This document shows, piece after piece, positions 62,614 to 64,000 of a stretch of 64,000 bases of DNA. The stretch's first letter is position 1. Every line of letters starts with the position of its first letter. Both the position numbers and the translations under genes were made by a program. This DNA is from Cubamyces lactineus (Eukaryota; Basidiomycota; Agaricomycetes; Polyporales; Polyporaceae), in assembly GCA_022376465.1 (NCBI GenBank), contig JACDTU010000002.1, positions 1,116,001 to 1,180,000 on the forward strand, written 5' to 3'. The notes beneath the pieces are model-generated. The model saw only the letters and a program-made list of their open reading frames with translations, had not been told where the DNA came from and did no database searches.

Positions 62614-64000
62614 TCAGCCTTGGTCCTCGGCGTCTCTCTTCCTCTTCATCTCCTTCGAGACCTTGTGCTGCGCAGCCTCGTGCCTTGCCAGCTCGACGGG
62701 AACTTTCGACACCGGGCTCTTGGAAATCTCTGTGTGGCGCGGATGATAGGAAGGGCAGTCGTCAGCGTCAAGTGCATCACACTAGCGAGATGGCGTATGT
62801 GCATACCTTGTTTGAGATCGTACCTGCGCGATTGGGGAAGAGAAGCGATCAGCACAAGTTCCTTGTGGCGTCGAAGGGGTGATGAAGAAGTAGGCGGGCA
62901 GATGCGCAAGCACATGCACCGAGTGCCTCTCCAATACACTCCCGAAGCCAAAGCAAATGAAAAACACGTACATGACCTCGTCGTCGTCATTGGTGAGGAA
63001 CGTGATCGCCGTTCCTTGCTTGCCAGCACGACCCGTACGACCTGAACGGTGCGGGACAGACGCATGAGCAGGCACCGGCCGGGAAGAAGCACATAGCACA
63101 TACCGATACGGTGCACGTATGCCTCGATCGTGTTCGCCATCTGGTAGTTAATGACGAGGCTGACGTCCTGCACGTCGATACCACGACCGGCGAGATCGGT
63201 GGCGACGAGGATATCCGCGTCGCCCGTCCGCAGCGACTGCAGCGCTGCTTCTCGCTGTTCCTGGTTCTTGCCGGAGTGCAACGTCGCGGCGCTCCACTGT
63301 GTGTGCTATGTGAGACGGAGCTCTATCTGGTTCTGAACGAGTGGCGCTTACTCCTGCCCTGTGAAGATCTTTGGCGACCATGTCCGCGGTCTTCTTCTGG
63401 TTGACGAACACGATAATGGGCGGCTGGTACTGGTTGCTGTTGAGAATCTCGATCATACGTTGCCTGTGAAGATGGTCGTTAGTACCGCCCGTACAAAGAC
63501 TTCTGCATCCAACCCACTTTTTCTTCTCATCTCCGTTGACGAACTCGACCTTCTGCTCGACTGTGTCAACAGCACGGCCAGCCTCACCAATCGTGATGAT
63601 GGCAGGCTTCTTGAGGTACTTCTTCGCCAGGCGTTCAACCGGCGGGGGCATCGTCGCGGAGAACAGGGTCGTGACGCGAGTTCGGCCCTTCTTGATCATA
63701 GTTTCGCCGTCGACATCCATCTGCATGCCTTGGTCCTCTCCCTCCATCGTGTCCGAGGGGAGCTTGTCCAAGATGAAGGTAAGGTCCGCCTCGAAACCAA
63801 GGTTGACCATTCGGTCGGCTTCATCCATGACGATGTATCGACACTGAGACAAGACGATGACATGCCGCTCGATGACATCCTTGAGACGACCAGGCGTAGC
63901 GATGATGATCTCAGCACCAGAGCGCAGGTTGAACTGTTGTTCTTCCACTGAACGCTGTGCAACACGGCGTCAGCAGGCATACAGTACTCGCAAGGTTTGG
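62614..64000 (-). CDS. PRP28: Spliceosomal DEAD-box RNA helicase PRP28 (5' part beyond window)
   Basis: U5 snRNP helicase (DDX23 orthologue) that exchanges U1 for U6 at the 5' splice site. The visible part starts inside helicase domain 1: an exon ending at 63954 begins [19 protein letters not shown], with motif Ib TPGR, then DEAD box [17 protein letters not shown], motif [11 protein letters not shown], and domain 2 with [33 protein letters not shown], motif [12 protein letters not shown] and motif VI YVHRIGRTGRAG. The C terminus reads [20 protein letters not shown] and ends [17 protein letters not shown] at 62614-62616. The [20 protein letters not shown] stretch is diagnostic of Prp28 among DEAD proteins. 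The N-terminal RS-like region and motifs Q, I and Ia lie outside the window. At least four introns are visible, one starting at 63955. Confidence 0.95.

Overview
This window is a stretch of nuclear chromosome from a filamentous basidiomycete, most likely an Agaricomycete (polypore-like). The reasons are a GC-rich sequence, genes cut by many short GT-AG introns (mostly about 48-60 nt, with CTNAC-type branch sites), compact gene spacing, and protein sequences that read as fungal orthologues with basidiomycete-style proline/serine-rich extensions. The genus is my inference. No bacterial, plasmid, viral or CRISPR feature is seen.

Layout. 0-11 kb: TRS120 (TRAPPII; 3' end cut by the window edge) is divergent from PIK1 (PI 4-kinase), and a GT15 Golgi mannosyltransferase lies convergent to PIK1. 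11.4 kb: an intron-containing tRNA-Val(CAC). 11.9-16.8 kb: one very large disordered protein of unknown function. 18-26 kb: UBP15/USP7-type deubiquitinase, SEC66 (ER translocon) and, sharing SEC66's promoter, mitochondrial citrate synthase CIT1. 26.9-31.2 kb: an unrecognised proline-rich protein divergent from the PP2A-B56 subunit RTS1. 31.9-36.6 kb: PRI2 (primase large subunit), CHO1 (phosphatidylserine synthase) and NSE1 (Smc5/6 RING subunit) in tandem. 36.7-41.6 kb: a mitochondrial-type AAA ATPase with a huge N-terminal extension, and PIS1 (phosphatidylinositol synthase). 43.4-49.6 kb: kynurenine 3-monooxygenase, a small AT-hook protein and the ERAD lectin OS-9/Yos9. 51.4-54.9 kb: a HAL4/HAL5-like kinase. 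54.9-62.6 kb: a 7.7 kb stretch with no recognisable gene. 62.6-64 kb: the 3' part of the spliceosomal helicase PRP28.

Functional themes. Several genes act in membrane lipid and secretory biology: PIS1 makes PI, PIK1 phosphorylates it at the trans-Golgi, TRS120 belongs to the late-Golgi TRAPPII complex, and the GT15 enzyme, SEC66, OS-9 and CHO1 act in the ER/Golgi. Two genome-maintenance genes, PRI2 and NSE1, carry ACGCGT (MCB-type) sites just upstream, with three copies in 57 bp at PRI2. Two introns are best read as GC-AG. I did not find a clear new multi-gene system. The least explained parts are the 7.7 kb gene-poor block, the ~4.9 kb disordered gene, the small proline-rich protein, and the composite AAA ATPase. 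Gene models were spliced by eye; where exon joins decide the reading frame I give them.
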